A DNA stretch of 64,000 nt from an uncultured Desulfobacter sp. Lineage in GTDB: Bacteria > Desulfobacterota > Desulfobacteria > Desulfobacterales > Desulfobacteraceae. The stretch covers positions 1,390,501 through 1,454,500 of the forward strand of contig NZ_OY761445.1 in assembly GCF_963664415.1 (NCBI RefSeq), written 5' to 3'. Of the stretch, positions 60,930 to 64,000 are shown one piece after another; position 1 is the stretch's first letter, and every line of letters starts with the position of its first letter. The position numbers and the translations under genes were made by a program. The notes beneath the pieces are model-generated. The model was given only the letters and a program-made list of their open reading frames with translations. It had not been told where the DNA came from and made no database searches.

Positions 60930-63900
60930 ATGAAATGGTGGAATAAAATCAGTGTGAAACTAACACTGGCCATTTTCCTCATGGCCGTGTTGCCTTTGGG
61001 TGGATTTGGCATTTTATCCACCGCCAAAATTCGTTCTGCATTGCTGATGTCCGTATCCCAGACCAATTTTGCGTCGGCAAAAAGGGCAGGTAATACCATT
61101 GAGGCGGCGGTTCATGATACCATCGTGGATATCCGCATTATTATGGAAAACAACGGGTTTGAAAATCAAGATCTGCATGATCGTGAATGGACCCTCCAAC
61201 TGCTGCTCAAAGCATTTCCGCAGCTATCTTCAATGACGGTCACGAATGCTTCCGGAACGCCTTTATTAAAAGTGACAAAAGAAGACACCTATTACCCCGG
61301 TAAAATCGAAAACAAGCAGGACATTAAGGCGACCTTTGACACGTTGAAAGCAAAACAACTGATCCGACGGATTTCAAGGAGCGGCCACGGTTTTTTAATC
61401 CTTCCGGTTGATCTGTTTTTTGTCAACCCATTGGCCCGGGAAAACAGCTTTGCGTTGACCCTGGAAATCAATATGAACCGGCTGCTTGAAAACATATCAG
61501 ACCAGCATATCCTTAACGCCGGATATCTATATGTCTTGGATGAAAAAGGTGAAATCGTCCTCTATCCGGATAAAAGCGCGACCCTTTCCAGGGAAAAAGC
61601 CACATACAATCCCCTTGCGACTTTGTTTGAACAAGGCAAAAAGGTGCCAAGAACGATAGCACACCACAAAAACCGGGACGACACGCCGGTGGTATCCAAT
61701 GCATTCGTCACAGCCCAACCACGCCTTTTGGTGGTGGTGGAGCAGAGAGCCTCTAAGGCCATGGCCTCTGCCGATTTAGTTTTTAAATGGCAGGTCATGG
61801 CTATGGCGGCAGTTGTACTGGTGTCAGCCCTGCTGTCCTTATATTTTGTATTAAAACTAAGCCGACCGGTCAAAAAACTTGAGGAGGGTGTGGCACTGAT
61901 CTCAAAGGGAGATCTTGATGTCTTCATCCCCATTGTCTCCTCGGATGAAATCGGAAATGTAACAAAAACCTTCAATGAGATGGCAGCCAACCTCAAGCAG
62001 GCAAAAAAAAAGGACTCAGAGCTTTTATGGATTGAACAAGGGATTTCCAAGCTTGAATCAATTTTAAGGGACGGTCAGTCATTTAAACGATCGTGCAGCG
62101 AATTGATCAATTTCCTGTGCGGGCATATCCGGTCCCACATCGGCCTGTTGTATATCCTTACCCATAAAAATCGTTTTAAACCCGCAGCCGGTTTTGCCGT
62201 TTTGCCCGATGACGGGGCAATCGCCGAGTTTGGACACGGTGAGGGACTGGCCGGACAGTGTGCGTCTGAAAAAAAAACCAGGTATTTTGAAAACTTGCCT
62301 GAAAAATTTTTTACTGTCTGTTCCGGTTTAGGTAAAATGCCGCCCAGGCAATTGGCCATCATCCCTTTGACATTCAATGACCAGGTGGAAGGCGTTTTGG
62401 AACTGGGAACGCTGCAAGCCTTCACAGACGTTGACAAAAAATTTTTAAAGGAAGCAGCCGATCGTATCGGGGTGGCACTGAACGCGGCCCGTGCCGCACA
62501 GGAACAAAACAGGCTGCTGGAAACAACCAAACACCAGAAAAAAACCCTGGAAAAACAACAGGAGGAACTCCAGGCGGCCAATGAAGAACTTGAAGAGCAG
62601 ACCCAACGGTTGACGGCATCCGAAGACCAACTCAGGCAGCAGCAGGAGGAGCTTCAGGCCTCTAATGAAGAGCTCGAAGAAAAAACACAGTTTCTCGAAC
62701 GTAACAGAATCCAGATGGAAGAAAAAAACCGGGCACTGGAACAGATGAAAGCGGAGCTGACAAAGAAGGCAGAGGATCTGGCCCTGTCCAGCAAATACAA
62801 ATCCGAGTTCCTGGCCAACATGTCCCATGAACTTCGAACACCGCTTAACAGTTTACTGTTGCTGGCAAAAATTCTGTCGGAAAACAAAGAAAATAATCTG
62901 ACCCAGGATCAGGTAGAATCGGCACAGGTGATCTTTTCAGCGGGTACGGACCTGCTTAACATGATCAATGAAATCCTTGATCTGTCTAAAATCGAAGCCG
63001 GAAAGATGATCTTGAATCTGTGTGAAATTCAGGTCCCCGAGCTTGCCCGGAATCTTGAGGTGACCTTTGCCCATCTGACCCGGGAAAAAAATATAGACCT
63101 GGATGTCCGGGTTGATCCCGATTGCCTGCCGTCCATTTTCAGCGATTTTGAACGGATCCGGCAGGTGTTAAAAAACCTGATGGCCAATGCGGTTAAATTC
63201 ACCTCCCAAGGCGGCATTTACGTTACCTTTTACAGACCTGAAAATAATGTTGTTTACCGAAACCGGAATCTAACCGGAACCGACATTATGGCCGTATCGA
63301 TCAGGGATACGGGGATCGGCATTGCCGAAGATAAGCAAACGTTGATATTCGAAGCGTTTCAGCAATCAGAAGGCGGGATATCCCGAAAGTATGGCGGCAC
63401 GGGACTGGGGCTCTCCATATGCAAGGAGCTGTCAAAACTGTTAGGTGGTGAAATTCACCTGCAAAGCACCCAGGGAGAGGGCTCTACATTTACCCTGTAC
63501 CTGCCGGCCGGACTTGATCGTGAAGGGCAAACCCCGGAAAAGGAAACCCAGGCTGTTCATCCGTTATCAGAATTCCCATACGCCAAGGCAAAGGAGACGC
63601 TGCCGGATATCCCGGATGAAGCCCAGGTACACCTGCCCGATGACCGAAATAAAATCACGCCCGATAGCAAAAGCGTTCTCATCATAGAAGACGATACCAA
63701 TTTCGGTAAAACGCTGATGAATTTTTGTGCCGAACGCGGATTTTTATGCCTCTATTCATCTACGGGGGAAAATGGACTGGCCATGGCCCGACAGTACATA
63801 CCCAAAGCGGTTATCCTGGATATCAAACTGCCGGGTATGGACGGCTGGGCTGTTTTTCACAGTTTAAAGGAAAACCCGGCCACCCGGCATATTCCCGTCC

Positions 63901-64000
63901 ATTTCATGTCGGTTGAACAACCCGAATTTAACGTACTCAACAAAGGGGCCATTGGATTTTTAACCAAGCCGGTATCCCCCAAAAGTCTGGGAACAGCCAT
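60930..64000 (+). CDS. Hybrid sensor histidine kinase, C-terminus beyond window edge
   Basis: At least 1023 residues, open to the right edge. TM1 is at about 10-30. A periplasmic Cache-like domain (about 31-280; LYVLDEKGEIVLYPD) is followed by TM2 near 288-310, HAMP, a GAF domain (about 385-530), and a long coiled coil with repeated QEELQAANEELEEQTQ units. HisKA carries NMSHELRTPLNS with its His near 633, followed by HATPase (GTGLGLSICK) and a receiver domain (LIIEDD, VILDIKLPGMDGW). AGAGGACC precedes ATG 60930. It is probably co-transcribed with the binding-protein gene. Confidence 0.9.
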   Translation, partial: MKWWNKISVKLTLAIFLMAVLPLGGFGILSTAKIRSALLMSVSQTNFASAKRAGNTIEAAVHDTIVDIRIIMENNGFENQDLHDREWTLQLLLKAFPQLSSMTVTNASGTPLLKVTKEDTYYPGKIENKQDIKATFDTLKAKQLIRRISRSGHGFLILPVDLFFVNPLARENSFALTLEINMNRLLENISDQHILNAGYLYVLDEKGEIVLYPDKSATLSREKATYNPLATLFEQGKKVPRTIAHHKNRDDTPVVSNAFVTAQPRLLVVVEQRASKAMASADLVFKWQVMAMAAVVLVSALLSLYFVLKLSRPVKKLEEGVALISKGDLDVFIPIVSSDEIGNVTKTFNEMAANLKQAKKKDSELLWIEQGISKLESILRDGQSFKRSCSELINFLCGHIRSHIGLLYILTHKNRFKPAAGFAVLPDDGAIAEFGHGEGLAGQCASEKKTRYFENLPEKFFTVCSGLGKMPPRQLAIIPLTFNDQVEGVLELGTLQAFTDVDKKFLKEAADRIGVALNAARAAQEQNRLLETTKHQKKTLEKQQEELQAANEELEEQTQRLTASEDQLRQQQEELQASNEELEEKTQFLERNRIQMEEKNRALEQMKAELTKKAEDLALSSKYKSEFLANMSHELRTPLNSLLLLAKILSENKENNLTQDQVESAQVIFSAGTDLLNMINEILDLSKIEAGKMILNLCEIQVPELARNLEVTFAHLTREKNIDLDVRVDPDCLPSIFSDFERIRQVLKNLMANAVKFTSQGGIYVTFYRPENNVVYRNRNLTGTDIMAVSIRDTGIGIAEDKQTLIFEAFQQSEGGISRKYGGTGLGLSICKELSKLLGGEIHLQSTQGEGSTFTLYLPAGLDREGQTPEKETQAVHPLSEFPYAKAKETLPDIPDEAQVHLPDDRNKITPDSKSVLIIEDDTNFGKTLMNFCAERGFLCLYSSTGENGLAMARQYIPKAVILDIKLPGMDGWAVFHSLKENPATRHIPVHFMSVEQPEFNVLNKGAIGFLTKPVSPKSLGTA

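Overview
The window looks like chromosomal DNA of a Gram-negative, mesophilic deltaproteobacterial sulfate reducer, most likely of the Desulfobacterales. This is inferred from gene content. LPS biogenesis genes (lptD, msbA, waaA) show an outer membrane. There is a small siroheme sulfite-reductase-type protein, a RicT/PSP1-RemA/DUF370-DUF4416 housekeeping set, ThiH (anaerobic thiazole route), and a high density of hybrid histidine kinases. No rRNA or tRNA gene was seen.

Layout. 1-3 kb: a cysteine synthase/cysteinyl-tRNA-synthetase fusion and a partial downstream gene on the minus strand, diverging from lptD. 3-11.5 kb (+): lptD, a NusG paralogue, HU, holB, ricT, metG and a penicillin-binding transpeptidase. 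11.5-15.4 kb: an oversized GlmS-like protein behind two tandem copies of an unclassified leader element. 15.5-21.4 kb (-): a long gene train msbA, trm112-like, DUF4416, yicC, remA, gmk, rlmB, comF. 21.5-24.4 kb: waaA and small secreted-protein genes. 24.4-31.7 kb: an accessory island with decayed IS91, IS1634 and group II intron pieces, attC-like sites flanking cassette-type genes, and broken genes (HNH nuclease, permease, TetR, zinc ribbon). 31.9-36.9 kb: exporters, the siroheme protein, an MBL hydrolase and a chorismate mutase/prephenate dehydrogenase. 36.9-41.0 kb: a complete ZraP-ZraS-ZraR-like envelope stress system with a sigma-54 promoter and a long inverted-repeat operator candidate. 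41.1-43.8 kb: FAH-family hydrolase, rhomboid, trypsin-like protease. 43.8-46.7 kb (-): thiSGHF behind a TPP riboswitch and terminator. 46.8-52.9 kb: dapF, rnd, thrS, a methyltransferase and an MBL protein. 53-64 kb: sensory genes, including two pairs in which a periplasmic binding protein gene sits directly in front of a histidine kinase gene.

The observations most worth following are: (i) four copies of a conserved, structured leader element at three loci (before the GlmS-like gene, remA and thrS); (ii) the CysK-CysRS fusion, whose CysRS half keeps its zinc ligands but has lost both HIGH and KMSKS; (iii) the GlmS-like protein with an internal nucleophile cysteine; (iv) the binding-protein/kinase pairs; and (v) the attC/group II intron island.
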